A stretch of 64,000 bases of DNA from Spirometra erinaceieuropaei (GCA_902702965.1 CACRXP010000877.1:142754-206753), one strand, 5' to 3'; counted from the stretch's first letter, positions 23,786 through 35,489 are shown. Numbers and translations: made by a program. Notes: a model not told the origin generated them from the sequence alone.

Positions 23786-25030
23786 AGAGACGAGTCCCAG
23801 GAAGTAGTCTTGAAGAAGGAGACAAGATCGCTGGGACAAGAGCTTTGTTAGCCTGACCTTTCGGATTCCTGCTCGAACCCATCATCACGTGATGAAATTG
23901 CAGTAATTAACGACGCGAATGTCGGCCATCAAACAATTAGCACACCACAGCTGACGATCCCGAATGAAGGGGGGAGCCGTGAACATTCATAGGTATGCGG
24001 TGGCATGGCGACTGCATTCTATAAATACTGCAGCCCCTTTTGCATGAACCACCCGTATCTGCTTTTGTCTTTGATGATGGGTTCGTGCAGGAATTCGAAA
24101 CGTCAGGCTAATAAAGCTCTTGTCCCAGCGATCGTGTCTCCTTCTTCAAGGGGAAGGGGGTTTTACGGGTCGGGCAACACGCAGGACGGAGAGCAGGCGG
24201 AGTGCAAGAAGACACAGAAGATAAATAAATTTCCGCCGAAAGTCTTATCCTATGCTGTCAATTGGCAAAGGAAGTGAGCGCGGCAATTTAAGAAATAGGT
24301 AAAAAACAATTTTCAGAAAAAGCGCACTTTGAATAAACCGCCGCTGGCACGTTGACATTCAGTCAGGAAGTCCACGAAATTTCAACTAATAGGAACGGTG
24401 AATAATAAGTGATGTTTGTAGTCACACGGAATTTTAGTGTACACGTTGAGCCGCCAGCTACGTGTTGTCCTACACCCTACCGTTACCACACAAACACCCC
24501 CCCCCCACGCATCCTCTGTCTGCTGATCTTAAAAATATACCACATATCTGGCCCCCATTTTGGTACGCCCAGACGTCCATACGCCCTTTACCCACCGCCC
24601 ATCCCATTGGTTGTTTTTTTACCTTTCGTTAATCCGAAAGGTAAGGGGAAGGGGACAAGATCGCTGAGACAAGAGCTTTATTAGCCTGACGTTTCGGATT
24701 CCTGCTCGAACCCATTATCAGAGGCAACAGCAGATACGGGTGGTTCATGCACAAGGGGCTGCAGTATTTATAAGATCCAGTCGCCCTGCTACCGCCTACC
24801 TATGCATATTCACGGCTCCCCCCGTCATCAGGGATCGTTACACTTGGCGTGCTGACTGTTTGATGGCCGACATTCGCGTCGTTCATTGCTGCAATTTCAT
24901 CACGTGCGTTGGATGTTGGTATAATGATTGCTCGACCATCTGATCCACCGACCCTGGAGGTGGAAAAAAGTGTTCACTTGTGCACACAGTGTTCACTTGG
25001 GGAGCGCACAACTGTGGTAATTCCAGCCCC
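23786..25030. mobile_element. Penelope-terminal insertion, internally inverted
   Basis: This block has no counterpart in the left arm. It holds two opposed copies of one terminal unit: plus-oriented at about 23,916-24,150 and minus-oriented at about 24,655-24,905, with a third short piece at 23,815-23,910. Shared words include CTGCTCGAACCCATCATCA, GCGAATGTCGGCCATCAAAC and TATAAATACTGCAGCCCC. The block AACTGTGGTAATCCCAGCCC near 23,718 is repeated near 25,010, which looks like duplication of the target region. A related unit is at 36,095-36,360. No reading frame remains, so assignment to a Penelope-like element rests on the terminal words. Confidence 0.55.
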
Positions 25031-27282
25031 TTCATTCATGTGTAATTCCTGAAAAACGACATACTTAGGTTGCTTCAGTTAAACAAACGAACTCATGTTT
25101 TACTAACTTCAGCCAATCAGCAAATCTATGAAGAAAGACAAACTAGCTAGAAAAACTCGGGTTGTATCATATACGCTCTGACTAGTTATTGCCATTATTT
25201 CTTTGTCTTGTTCCGTTGCCCAGGCGATTCTGAAACAATTAAAGAAACCCTCAGTAAGCATTTCCGAGTGGTTCGTGTTGCTTCCCCCAACAGTTCCTGA
25301 GCTGAACGACCTCGCCGGATCTACAGTATGTGACCTAACTCATGAAATGGGATGACAGAAGTTTACACGACCGATTTTTGGACACTTAGAATGTTGCAAG
25401 TTTTAGTTATTCGCCTAGCCAGTTCCGGGATATGTCATTTTTGTGTTCAAACTTTGTCTATGAATAATTTCACCAGTCAGAATGTTTGCAAATGTAAGCG
25501 GAAATCTAGGCTGGCTGTTCTAGGCCAAGTTTACGCGTTCTTGCGTGTTTTTGGATGATTTCACCAAGCGGAACTTGTCGCATTTAAAAGTTGCTGTTTT
25601 TATTCCCGTAAACCAAAGGGAGCAGGGTGTAAACAGGAAGGTGATTTTTTAAAAACCAGATAGTTTACACATTAAAAAAAGCCAGAATTATACATGTCTA
25701 ATTCTATGCCCTAAAACTCAATAATAACGCCTACAGGCAGTCTTTTGCTTAAACATCCCAGTATTTTTCCGCTCTTAACCGCGGAAAGGCCCTCCACCAA
25801 GTGGCTGTTCCAACTATTTAGGCAAATGTTAAGATACTTCGGCTAATGAGTGATTTAGAAACGGAACAGACAGAAGATTAGCGCTCTTAGCAATATCTTG
25901 GTATTTATATGCCCAGTCTGTTGTGAATTTACAATCGTAGAACAGAGCCTAGAGGTAAACAAATATAGCAGAAATTGTTCAGTTTTGTAGGGAAAAGTGA
26001 ATTCTTTCGTTTACAACAGAAAAATTATCCCTGCTTTCGAGGAAATTGAAAAAGACCGACCGAATGTTCCAATTTTTGCCACTAACTTTGTTTTACAAAA
26101 ATGTAAATTACGCAGACGTCCGTCAGTGAAATACTATATTATAGCGATTTAAATACGCTACTCATTTGGGGAAGTCCTTCAATTGACCTAGGGTGTGTTC
26201 ACTGCCGACTTCCGTTTTGCAAGTTCATTTTTTCCAGGGACTAGGTTTCATGTTTGTGCGAGTATAAATGCGACCTAAACAGTCGTCTCTGGGTGTTCAT
26301 TCCCCGTTTTATTATCCCAAGTCGTAACAGGGTGAGCGTGTCCGGTATCCAGATCGGTTAACACCCTCTCACCCATAGTTAAGTGATTGTGTGTTGTGCT
26401 GTGCTGTGTCAACTCTTTAAGAAATTTTGCGGAGTCACACGCTGTTCGTCCTCATTTTATTTTCCCATCCGTACCCTCTTCTACTTCCAGTAGACGTGGA
26501 CAAGGTACTCAACTGCAAATCCTAACTAGAGCACGTGCTTTAGCACCTGATCGTGCGTGTTGAGAGTTAGGCGTAGCACGCAAGTGCACAGCGGGGACGG
26601 AGAAAATGACAGTTCTGAAGAGCAGGAAAATATGCGCCAGACTGTTTACTTGGCAACGCGTCTAGGCGACCCTCCGACTGACTCATTATGGCAGAGTGGA
26701 CAAGAGAAGCGCCAGATCGCCTAAGCAGCAAGTTCGTACGAGGCAGAAGGTGGAAGGGGGGCCTTCTAGTGTTGCCTGAGTGGCTGGAGGGGGGCGGGTG
26801 GGGATGGATAGGGTGACAATCAACATTGACGGGTAGTTTGATATACTCGCATCCGAAGGAGACAGAATTTGACGGAAATAAGAATAGGATGATAAACAAC
26901 AATAAAGGAGAAGAAGGAACACTTATTGAAATAGGTTTAGGTCAGGTTGTAATGTAGCCAGCCCTGCTGAAATCAACCAACAGACCACACTGCATCCCAT
27001 GAACGCGGCAATCCTCAAAGCCACTCCAGTCGCATTGTTGAATGTTTTTTCATGTTTGCACGAACGGCACCACCAGAATCAACCCCAAGTTATATCAGTC
27101 CAAATTAACGCACACATTTTAATCTATATTTTTCCCACTAAATCCTGAGTCGTTAGAGTACCGAGCACTGTTCCTATGAAACTGCATCATTATGACTAAA
27201 TATTTTACTACCCAATAGCATAAATCCCTCATTATCTTGTCACATATAGTTGCCACGTCCTCTTTTACTGCGGCAAGTACGT

Positions 27283-27930
27283 ACAGTGAGTGACCGATCT
27301 CATGAAATGTTGGTCGAATTTCTGTAATGCCGTTTTGATTAGGAAGGATTACTTGGGTGAGTATGTTATATTGGTTATCATGCGAAATAATGCATTAATA
27401 TTTCGGACTCTCCAGGATAGTGACTTTTTAATACACTTCTCTTCGGCCTTCCGTAAATGTCGCACTCGGTAAAAATGACCCCTTAATTAATTTGCATTTA
27501 TTTGCCATTAATTTCCGATGGTCTTTTAAATTCAAATATATTTTATAAAAAACACGCAGAAAAGTATTCCTTCTTTTACTTGTTTGGTAAATAATCACGT
27601 TGTCTTCACATTTTATACCGGAAGAAAAGGTCTATTTAGGTTTTGAAAAAGTTTCCCAGTTCCCGAATAATTTTGAGCCTAGTCAGCAGTTGCGTTAGCG
27701 TTTAGCGATTTCAGTCTACAAGGTGCATGTCTTCCGTGTAAGGAAAATCATACATTCTGCTATGTCGTTAAAAAGATACCACGTAGATTTCATAAACTTT
27801 TGCAATGAAAGCGGGCTATGTGGTACATTTCATGAAAAGCGTTGGAATATAAAGTTGTCACGTCCTCTTTTTCTGCAGCTTTATGGCCCGCGCTGCCACC
27901 AATCAAGTAAGTAGCGTAAACAGACGTCCA
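27283..27930 (+). repeat. Half copy of fold-back family, right arm
   Basis: Starts with CAGTGAGTGACCGATCTCAT, the terminal motif of the fold-back family, and runs inward through GATTAGGAAGGATTACTTGG and TCCCGAATAATTTTGAGCC. The opposite terminal half is missing. It mirrors 3,735-4,375. Confidence 0.55.
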
Positions 27931-28479
27931 AATGTATCATTTTCGGGATAGATAGTCAAGTGTCAGCTGAACAGTTGTCGCTGAAGGAAATTAATGCGGT
28001 GAAAATGCCATTGTTTCGAGGGTCGATAATCAAATGAAAGCGTCTACCCAACGAAATCAATTATCACCTCTGTGAGCATGGATTTCAGGGGGAAGGAATG
28101 ATTATTGTTCAGTCTTGCCAAATCGCACTTCATTGGTTAGATGGGATGTTTACGAATTTAGGAATTACTTTACCCCGACTTGAGTTACTGGAAACTGCTA
28201 GTTGCCATCAGTTGAATCACTATAGTCAAAGGGGATGAATATTCAGAACGTGCTATAGAGATTATCATTTCCGAGGACGATAGCCAAGTACAGTCGTCCT
28301 CCCCCACAATCCGAAAGGAAGAAGCAACCATGTCAGTATTGGTTTCCGGGAGGGGGGGGGGGACGGGAAGTGTGAAATGGTCATGCCTCAGTCTTGCCTA
28401 TGTTTCATTAGACGTCCATCGTCGCACAGGTGCAAGTTCGGATCTCCGGCCTCGAGGACTGGCAGATCCAGGCCAGCGA

Positions 28480-28640
28480 GCCCGTGGCTCAGTGGTTAGG
28501 GCCGTTGAACCCCTAACCACAGAGTGTGGGATCTAGCCCCCAGGTGTTCCACATCTCGGGATTGGGTGTGACTGGCTGACAACGGCCAAAAAACCAGAAG
28601 TGGCCATTCCGGTCTCTCCTGTCTTTGCCGGTAATGTTAT
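28480..28640 (+). repeat. SINE-1 copy, right arm
   Basis: GAGCCCGTGGCTCAGTGG head, diverged B-box, CTGGCTGACAACGG and CTTTGCCGGTAATGTTATTC tail. It mirrors the 3,040-3,180 copy, showing that the insertion predates the inverted duplication. Confidence 0.8.
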
Positions 28641-29588
28641 TCTACGGTAGCCGTCTTCTGAGGCTTCTGATTATGAGCCATGCTGCTTCGTCTGTCCGAT
28701 TGGTCGCCAGTGCTGACTGCGGACTGTTGATGTTCGCCACCCACCCGCCTAAGATGGTCATCGGAGCTGCTAGAAGGCCCGAGTTAATGAAAACATGCGC
28801 TGTGCCAGCGTAGTCAGCGAGTGGTTAGCGAGCTCGTCCAAGGTCGTTGTCTTGAGCTAAAAAAAGCACAATAACAGCATTAACAATGCTGGGCTTTTTT
28901 TCTGACATAGAGAGAGGCCACTGTTTCGCTGTAGATGCCTCGACAGGTTTTCGTGTGAAAGCAGCGTGCAGGTCTCCGGACAAAATCCAGCTCACCGTCA
29001 GCATAGATAGGGTGAACCCCCGAGGCCTTACCATGACGCGCCTAAGCGACCGCGAGGCCCGATGCCATCGCTGTGTGACCGTCGCGTTTTAGACTTTACG
29101 AGTTGAGTGCTCACCCCCTGCGGTCATGTGCCTCACTTTGGTGCACGTGTACCTTCTTGGCTCCGTCTTGACACCGGGTGCAGGTGGAGGAGGAGGAGAG
29201 AGGACGGTAGATATATTGCCAGTCTACTATCACCGTTAAGTATTTTAGGCTGATGTCACCATTCCCGCCTCCACCCTGTTGTGTCGACCTTGACCTTCGC
29301 GACGGTCTTGTGACGGAAGCTGGAAGTGATGAATAAAAGGGTGCTTCAGGGGGTTTCTTCGCAATCCAAGGCTCTTGGCACTCACAGCTGACGGCCTAAT
29401 TGGCCAAACAGTTCTTAAACAGGCTCCCGGGGAGTAAGGATTAAGGCAGAGAGAGAAAATGGTGCTGATGAAACAGTAACCGCCCGTTTGTGTGGTTCTG
29501 GGATGCCGAAGACATACCAGATCTACTGGCTTCTGGAACTGAGAAGGTCAGACGAACAACAAACATATTCCAACGAACGTCGCTGCAT

Positions 29589-29661
29589 CTTCCTCCTCCT
29601 CCTCCTCCTCCTCCTCCTCCTCCTCCTCCTCCTCCTCCTTCCTCTTCTTCTTGCTCCTTAT
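29589..29661. repeat. (CTC)n microsatellite at gap edge
   Basis: About 50 bp of CTC repeats followed by a TTC-rich end. It abuts the unresolved bases and is the outer boundary of the right inverted-repeat arm. Confidence 0.95.
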
Positions 29662-29859
29662 NNNNNNNNNNNNNNNNNNNNNNNNNNNNNNNNNNNNNNN
29701 NNNNNNNNNNNNNNNNNNNNNNNNNNNNNNNNNNNNNNNNNNNNNNNNNNNNNNNNNNNNNNNNNNNNNNNNNNNNNNNNNNNNNNNNNNNNNNNNNNNN
29801 NNNNNNNNNNNNNNNNNNNNNNNNNNNNNNNNNNNNNNNNNNNNNNNNNNNNNNNNNNN
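29662..29859. other. Assembly gap (198 N)
   Basis: A run of 198 undetermined bases between a CTC tract and an ACC tract. Open frames drawn across it are meaningless. The true gap size and content are unknown. Confidence 1.
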
Positions 29860-29892
29860 ACCACCACCACCACCACCACCACCACCACCACC
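29860..29892. repeat. (ACC)n microsatellite
   Basis: About 33 bp of ACC repeats directly after the assembly gap; the flank beyond it does not match the left inverted-repeat arm. Confidence 0.95.
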
Positions 29893-29969
29893 GGAGTCTG
29901 GGTTGCAGACAGCCTAAAGCCTTCTACACAATGTTGTAAGGCGGCCAAGGGTTCCAAATTGGGGGCATA

Positions 29970-30215
29970 ACAGGCGAGTTCGGGGCTCGGGTGTTCCACA
30001 CTTCGGGCTTGGGTATGGCTGGCTGACGACGGCTAATAAGCCAGAAATGGCCATTCCGTTCTCCCTTGTCTTTGTCGGTAATATCATTCTGCCTATATAT
30101 CATGCGCCGCTGTGCGGCTGCTGGTTGGGCTCGAGAGCGAGCCCTTAAGGCACAACGGAACGAGTGAGTTCCGTATGAACGATCGGTGAGCGCCCCCTAC
30201 CATACAATTTTGTGT
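29970..30215 (+). repeat. SINE-1 tail joined to a second SINE-1 leader
   Basis: The tail (GGCTGGCTGACGACGGCTAA, AAATGGCCATTCC, CTTTGTCGGTAATATCATTC) runs straight through TATATATCATGCGCCGC into the leader of another unit (GGGCTCGAGAGCGAGCCC, AACGAGTGAGTTCCGTATG). This head-to-tail order implies tandem units or a dimeric SINE. The second unit lacks its tRNA-like head. Confidence 0.7.
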
Positions 30216-30639
30216 TTATAGAGAGAACTTTTCTTCCGTTAAATTAATTTACACGTTTCGTTCGTTTTGGACTACGTTGCGCTTCAGATCGGCCTCGAAG
30301 TATTGCTGAATAATTCATGATTTTCGGTGTTTTCACCCGATCGTCCATAAAGACAGATTCTGAATTACCTGTCTGTTGAGAACTTTAAACTAAGATTATC
30401 CTTGAAAGCATTTACCGAATTAGCGAGTCCGCACATTAATGTTGGTTTGCGAGTGATTAGGTGCATGTAGCTGTCCAGATCCTACACTGCCGCGCCAATC
30501 TCTGGTGACCGTAATTAAGCGATATTTGATTAGTTAGATGTGTACATGTTGTAAACCAACGTGATTTCGCAGATGCGTCAAAATTACTCAGCCATTTGAC
30601 TCATCAGTACTTCCTGCGGAGCAGTGTTCACTATCGCGC

Positions 30640-31616
30640 GTTAAGGGTAACCTATTACAATGGATTCAAGGCTTCCTATTTGGCCGTTCTCAAACTGTCC
30701 ATATCGGTGGCCAGCAGTCGATGGAGGTTGCCATTGAAAGCTGTTTCCCAAGGCCCAGTTCTTGGTCCTACTCTGTTCATTATTTACGTCAACGGTTGTA
30801 TTAGTGAACTGGATTGTGGTGTCGCCATGTTTGTAGATGATGTTAAGATCTGGAGCGTCATTCGAAATGCCGACGACGAAGAGCATTTGCAGGCTAACCT
30901 AAACGGAGTCCAACAGTGGTCAAAGGACTGGCTTCTGCCGTTCAATGAGAAAAAATGCAATACTCTACGAGTCGGCAGAGCCCGCTCTCCGAACCACATG
31001 GCTTACTCCCTGAATGGTATACCACTGCAAGAAGTGGACTCACAGAAGGAATTGGGAGTATAGATTACGGCCTCACTTAAACCCTTGCTGCACTGCACTA
31101 AGGTAACCAAGTCTGCAGTCTCAGTTCTGTCTTTGATGAAGACTGCTTCGCAAAAGTCTTTCGAACGTTTGTTAGGCCGCAAATGGAATTTGCTATCCAA
31201 GCTTGGAGACCCTGGACCGCGAAGGACCTCAGCATCCTCGAACGGGTTCAAAGGCGTGCAACGAAACTTTTGACGGGACAGGGTTCACTACCATATGCAA
31301 CGCGGCTAGCTAACCTTGATCTTCTTCCCTTGAGTTACATGCAGTTACCGGGTGACCTGATGCAAATGTTCAGTATCATACGCGGTCAGGACTGCAGCCT
31401 CGTACCGGGGGACTTCTTCGAGTTAGCAACCACCACAAATCTACGAGGTCATTCATTCAAGCTACGTGTGACCTGGGCCAGGCTGGACACACGAAAGTCC
31501 TTCTGCCCTAACAGAGCGCTCGCAGCTTGGAACGCCCTGCTTCCGGATGTCGTTATGTCTGCTTCCGTCGAGGTCTTTAAGAGGAAGCTGGATTTGTATA
31601 GCAGTGTCCAGTAAAT
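30640..31616 (+). pseudogene. LINE reverse transcriptase, CR1/Jockey type, decayed
   Basis: A non-LTR retrotransposon reverse transcriptase, 3' part only. The upstream piece, in a different frame, gives FLFGRSQTVHIGG-like residues (about 30,665-30,725). After a frameshift near 30,740 comes SQGPVLGPTLFIIYVNG (motif B region), then MFVDDVK, the catalytic YxDD-type motif C with valine in place of the common alanine, and LLPFNEKKCNTLRVG. An in-frame TAG at 31,061-31,063 breaks it, and another frame change occurs before about 31,183. The last part reads ILERVQRRATKLLTG and AAWNALLPDVV, typical of the C-terminal region of this class, ending at 31,614. No endonuclease domain is in the window. The copy cannot encode an active enzyme. 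Confidence 0.9.
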
Positions 31617-31794
31617 TACCACCCGACCTTGACGAGTGCCGTTGTTCTAATACTACTTGCTATATTTCAGTATCATTTTAACTTGAATTTCTTATGGTCT
31701 CCAATTCATCGCCTACGCTTACTGGCATGCACCTATGCAAATTTTGTCACGGGGTATATTATGTATTTCCCTGAACTCGAAACGACTGCTGCAC

Positions 31795-32015
31795 AGCGGC
31801 GCATGATATAGACAGAATGTTATTACTGATCGAAACCGACAGGGCAACGAGCCCGTGGTTCAGTGGTTAGAGGCGTTGGACTTATAGCTAATAGGTCACG
31901 AGTTCGAGCCCCAGATGTTCCACACCTCGGGGTTGGCTATGACTGGCTGACGACGGCTAATAAGCCAGAAATGGCCATTCCAGTCTCCCTTGTCTTTGTC
32001 GGTAATAATATTCTG

Positions 32016-32052
<37 letters not shown>
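31795..32052 (+). repeat. SINE-1 copy with (AT)n tail
   Basis: A head with intact box-like motifs: GTGGTTCAGTGGTTAGAGG and GAGTTCGAGCCCC. It is followed by TATGACTGGCTGACGACGG, CCAGAAATGGCCATTCC and CTTTGTCGGTAATAATATTC, then a (TA)n run of about 35 bp. The B-box matches the Pol III consensus well, so this is one of the least decayed copies. Confidence 0.85.
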
Positions 32053-32056
<4 letters not shown>

Positions 32057-32269
32057 TTGCAGAAAGTACGCGAGGCCCAGATACTTTGAACGGAATAAAC
32101 GATCTCTGGACCGGGAATTTTTCGATTCTGTCCAGTGTATTAAGGATCCCCAGTCAAGCATGCGAATAAACAACATTGAAATAAAAAGAGAGGTAGGACA
32201 GAAACAAAAAGATGTGAACGGACAACAGCATAAACGAGGTAAACCCTTGTCGGGGGAGGGAAATTGTGC

Positions 32270-32474
32270 TCAAGAAAACATCTTATTCAGTTCCTCGATG
32301 CTGAGTTCGCCATCCTTGTTAGAATCGAGAGTCGCCAGAAACGCCTTTACATCCTCTTCTCGCATGCTTTCCCCGCTGTGCTGTTCCAGAGCCAGTCGCA
32401 ATTCAGCCGCACTTATCTTCCCGGACTTGTCCTTGTCTAGTTCATTGAAAAGTCTACGTACAGCTTCCGGGAAC
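32270..32474 (-). CDS. EF-hand calcium-binding protein, terminal exon
   Basis: The exon encodes about 67 residues with two EF-hands. Loop 1 is DKDKSGKISAAE and loop 2 is DSNKDGELSIEE; both have the Asp/Asn/Ser, Gly, hydrophobic and final Glu residues expected for calcium binding. The helices around them (FPEAVRRLFNEL; REEDVKAFLATL; LNKMFS) fit the fold. The frame ends with TGA at 32,270. Open frame continues upstream to about 32,518 but contains no ATG, and a good acceptor (GGTTTCAG) lies just before the exon, preceded by a TACTAAC branch-like word. I therefore call this a 3' terminal exon whose first exon is not found. Size and two-EF layout resemble the small 8-kDa-type calcium-binding proteins of parasitic flatworms, some tegument-associated. 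The exact member is not determined. Confidence 0.85.
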
Positions 32475-32524
32475 CTGAAACCGTAACAACCGTTGATACG
32501 ACTGCAATACTGTGCCAATAATAT

Positions 32525-34030
32525 ATATTGTTAGTAAGGTAAATCATTGCACAGTTCAATAATATATATTATTACACGGTTTCTACTTATTTCATTTAGA
32601 TAGGCTAGTAAAATGCATCAAAGATTTTCTGATCCACTCAAGCCCACAACCTCCTTCCTCAAATTGCAACAAAACGAAAGGGACCCTCGGACCATCAGCC
32701 TGCCTTCTGTAGCTCGAAAAATGCCGAAGTAAAAATCCGGCGATGCATTTTGGATAAATGGCCGAAGGCTCGGTGTGGAGTTTACATCGTATCCGATAGA
32801 GTAGGCACAGAATTTAGACCAGTGAATACTGAACGGATGAGAGAGCAAAGATCATTGGCCAACTGGTGTTGAAAAACCAATCGCAATGAAGACTAATTGA
32901 GACTAAGCAGGTCCGATAGATAAAGAGAGGGAGAGATGGAGCTCAGCTAAAACCCCCCAAACCTCGTCTAAAATGTAATCGCTGTTATTTAGCAAATTCA
33001 TCGGCTTTTTACCACTGCTGTTTGGCTTCCCGTGTTATGCATTTTGTATGCTGAAGTCAAGTGTAAATCTTTGCAAACTCACTGCTCTTCATGAAGGCTT
33101 GTATTTTTAAAAATGGGGTCTTCAAGCGCCTCTGTCATTTACTCCAAATACACTGATTTGATTTGAGTAAGTACAATCCGTCAGTTTGTAGTTTGCCCGT
33201 CGTGAACACAACGACGTCCAATTTAAGGGTTTCATAGGCGACTGTTGAGTTATGTGGACTATGTTGGGATGACTTGTCTAGAATAGACTCAACTTCCCCT
33301 TCCCAAACCCATTCGCCTTCCGGTAGCGAGACTGCGTCAGGACGGCTGGAGAGGGCTGGCCAGCATAAAGCCCCTGTCAAGGCCTGTAACACTTGAACTG
33401 GTCGCTCGGCCGAGGCGGACCAGTTCTTATGAACTCAAAGCTGGCAGATACCCTGACGACACAGTTGGAAGGAGCCATTGCAACTTGGGCTTCGGCCTGG
33501 AGAACAGAGTTTCTCATCGATTGGCTACCTTCGAAACCGCAGTTCTTGGCGTTGCGCGATTGATTGGGAACAAATCACATGTGTTACTGTGGGAAACATT
33601 TCCCGCATGATCGAATTAACCGACTAGAACCGAGCTCAGGTACGTAGTCTTTCATATGTCAAAGATGTGTTAGATCGCAGTTTAGGACTGGCGGATCGGA
33701 CCGCTGGTCTCCATCATCACTAGAACAGTTCCGTTGAGTAAATACCCTATTTAATTTATGCTGCTGATCAAGTCGAAAAGACCAGAAAAATCTGCAAAAG
33801 TCGCAATAAGCAAGTTGTGTCTTACCCCATTTATTTGGTCTTTGGATGCAAAAATTCTAAAATGAGAAAGAAAAATGTCAGCACTTATCAACGCAAGTTC
33901 AAGGGTAAATAGCAAGTGCTTTAATTGGCGACATATGTGCCAAGGGGGAATACGGAAATACTTTAAGTAAGAGCTCCTAGAGTTGATTGTTCATGTTAAG
34001 AACGCATTTACAGCATGCTGCCTACTTTAT
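32525..34030. other. No confident gene; may hold the EF-hand gene's upstream intron
   Basis: No repeat family dominates here. An 85-codon open frame at 33,135-33,392 (minus) lacks a recognised domain, though its composition (acidic and mixed rather than repeat-like) is compatible with an exon. The missing first exon of the EF-hand gene should lie on the minus strand at higher coordinates. Confidence 0.35.
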
Positions 34031-34035
34031 GAAGC

Positions 34036-34225
34036 GTTAAAGGGAACTCTGAAATACGTTTTCAATTGAAAAGGACTGTTTAGATGGGGTTGTAACATTG
34101 ATTACCATGCAGCGTGATCCGAAGGCAAATAAGTCACTTCAGAATGTCCGCTTTTGAGCGGGCTTCTTTCTGACCGCCTATAGGAATCCCGCTAGGTAAA
34201 ATGCCTTCTTAAGTTGTACGATGTT
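34036..34225. repeat. Fold-back family fragment
   Basis: Contains TCTGAAATACGTTTTCAATT, GGGGTTGTAACATTGATTAC and an AGAATGTCCGCTTTTGAG word, the subterminal order of the fold-back family, without its terminal motif. Confidence 0.55.
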
Positions 34226-34237
34226 TTTTTTGAATTT

Positions 34238-34817
34238 ACAGTGCATGACCGATCTCATGAAGTGTTAGCCGAAATTCTGAAATGCGTTTTCGATTAGGAA
34301 GGATTACTTAGGTGGAATTGTAATACTGATTAGCATGCAGCAAAATCCCATTGTACTTCGGACTCAGCAGGATGTCGGCTTTTGAACGCCCCTCTTTTTA
34401 GCATTCCGCAGAAACCACACTCGGTAATAAATAACTGCTTAATTATCATGCATTTTTCCTATCGATTTTCGGTGGTCTTATAAATTCGAAGATGTTTTAT
34501 AGAAAACATGCACACAAATATGCTTTCTTTTACTCCTTCGGGAGAAAATCACACTGTGTTTATATTTTATACCCGAAGAAATTATATATTTAGGTTTCAA
34601 AAAAAGTTTCCCAATTCCCGAATAATTTTGAGCCCGATCTGCCATTGCATTAATGTTTAGCGATGTCAGTCTACAAGGTGCATCCCAATGAGTCCGACAT
34701 ACTATAGGATTATGCTTCATGCTAATCAATATTACAACTTCACCTAAGTAATCCTTCCTAATCGAAAGTATATTTCAGAATTTCGGCTAACATTACATGA
34801 AATCGGTCATGCACAGT
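34238..34817. mobile_element. Fold-back (MITE-like) element, 580 bp
   Basis: The left end ACAGTGCATGACCGATCTCA and the right end, read on the other strand, ACTGTGCATGACCGATTTCA are inverted matches. The similarity continues inward through the GATTAGGAAGGATTACTTAG region. No transposase is encoded. It is a non-autonomous element that is either mobilised in trans or spreads as a hairpin. Confidence 0.75.
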
Positions 34818-34829
34818 TAGGTGCCCTTA

Positions 34830-35485
34830 TAAATCCAAATATATTTTAGAAGAAACGCGATAAAAATATCCTTTTTTGTACTCATTTGGTAGCAAGTTAC
34901 GTCTTCCTCAGATTGTATACTCGAAGAAAGAGTGCATTTCGGGTCTAAAAAGTCTGTAATGATGTGATTTTTTAGGACCGTAAAATAGCATCGTCTCAGT
35001 TCGTTTGCCTATGCTACTTAAGAGTTATATAGCGTAAGAAAGGCCAATTACAAAGTTTTATAAGTTTTGTGTGATATATTCGCCATAGCATAGCAACTGT
35101 AACGACAGGTCGGTTCAGAATTATTCGGGAATTGAGGACTTTTTCAAATTACAAGGTGCCCGGTCTTCGAATACACAATCGAAAGATGCTATTTGTTACC
35201 TAATTAGTACGAGAAAGAAGTTAAAATGCACGCCTTCTATAAAACTATATTTGAGTTTATAAGAAGGTTTGATGGAAAGAATTTATACTGCATACTTAGT
35301 CCTATTTTGACAAGTGGGGTTACTGCAGACGGCCAGAAGGAAGTTAATTCGGAAACCTGAATTCTGTCATTACTGAAATATTTTGCGTCTATGCCGCGCG
35401 ATAATCAATATTACAACCCCATTTATGTAATCCTTCCTGGTTGAGAACGTATTTCAGAACTTCGAATAATATTTCACGGAATAAA
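34830..35485. repeat. Fold-back family, half copy
   Basis: Contains the internal TATAAATCCAAATATATTTT word and the subterminal CAATATTACAACCCCATTTA and TAATCCTTCCTGGTTGAGAA words, ending near 35,480 without a clean terminus. Confidence 0.5.
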
Positions 35486-35489
35486 GCAC

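Larger units (their letters stand above)
21433..29640 (-). repeat. Right arm of very long inverted repeat
   Basis: Reverse-complement counterpart of 1,925-11,036. The inner end is CCCGATGCACTTTAGAAC, against GTTTTAAAGCATATCGGG in the left arm. The outer end is at the CTC tract beside the assembly gap, and the left arm ends at a GAA tract. This arm has its own insertion of Penelope-terminal sequence (about 23,786-25,030) and only one copy of the 1.3-kb block that is tandemly doubled in the left arm. No intact gene recognised. Confidence 0.85.

Noticed and set aside
23783..23830. Hammerhead ribozyme core near GACGAGTCCCAGGAAGTAGTC
   Set aside because: The stem II-like block GAGTCC is present here and at about 36,350, but I cannot find a proper CUGANGA box and GAAA box around it. 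A covariance-model search would decide.
29490..29970. Long open frames across the undetermined bases
   Set aside because: They consist of microsatellite translation and unknown residues through the assembly gap.
31863..32486. 207-codon open frame on the plus strand
   Set aside because: Begins in SINE-1, passes the AT tract, and ends antisense to the EF-hand exon, whose own frame is clearly the real one.
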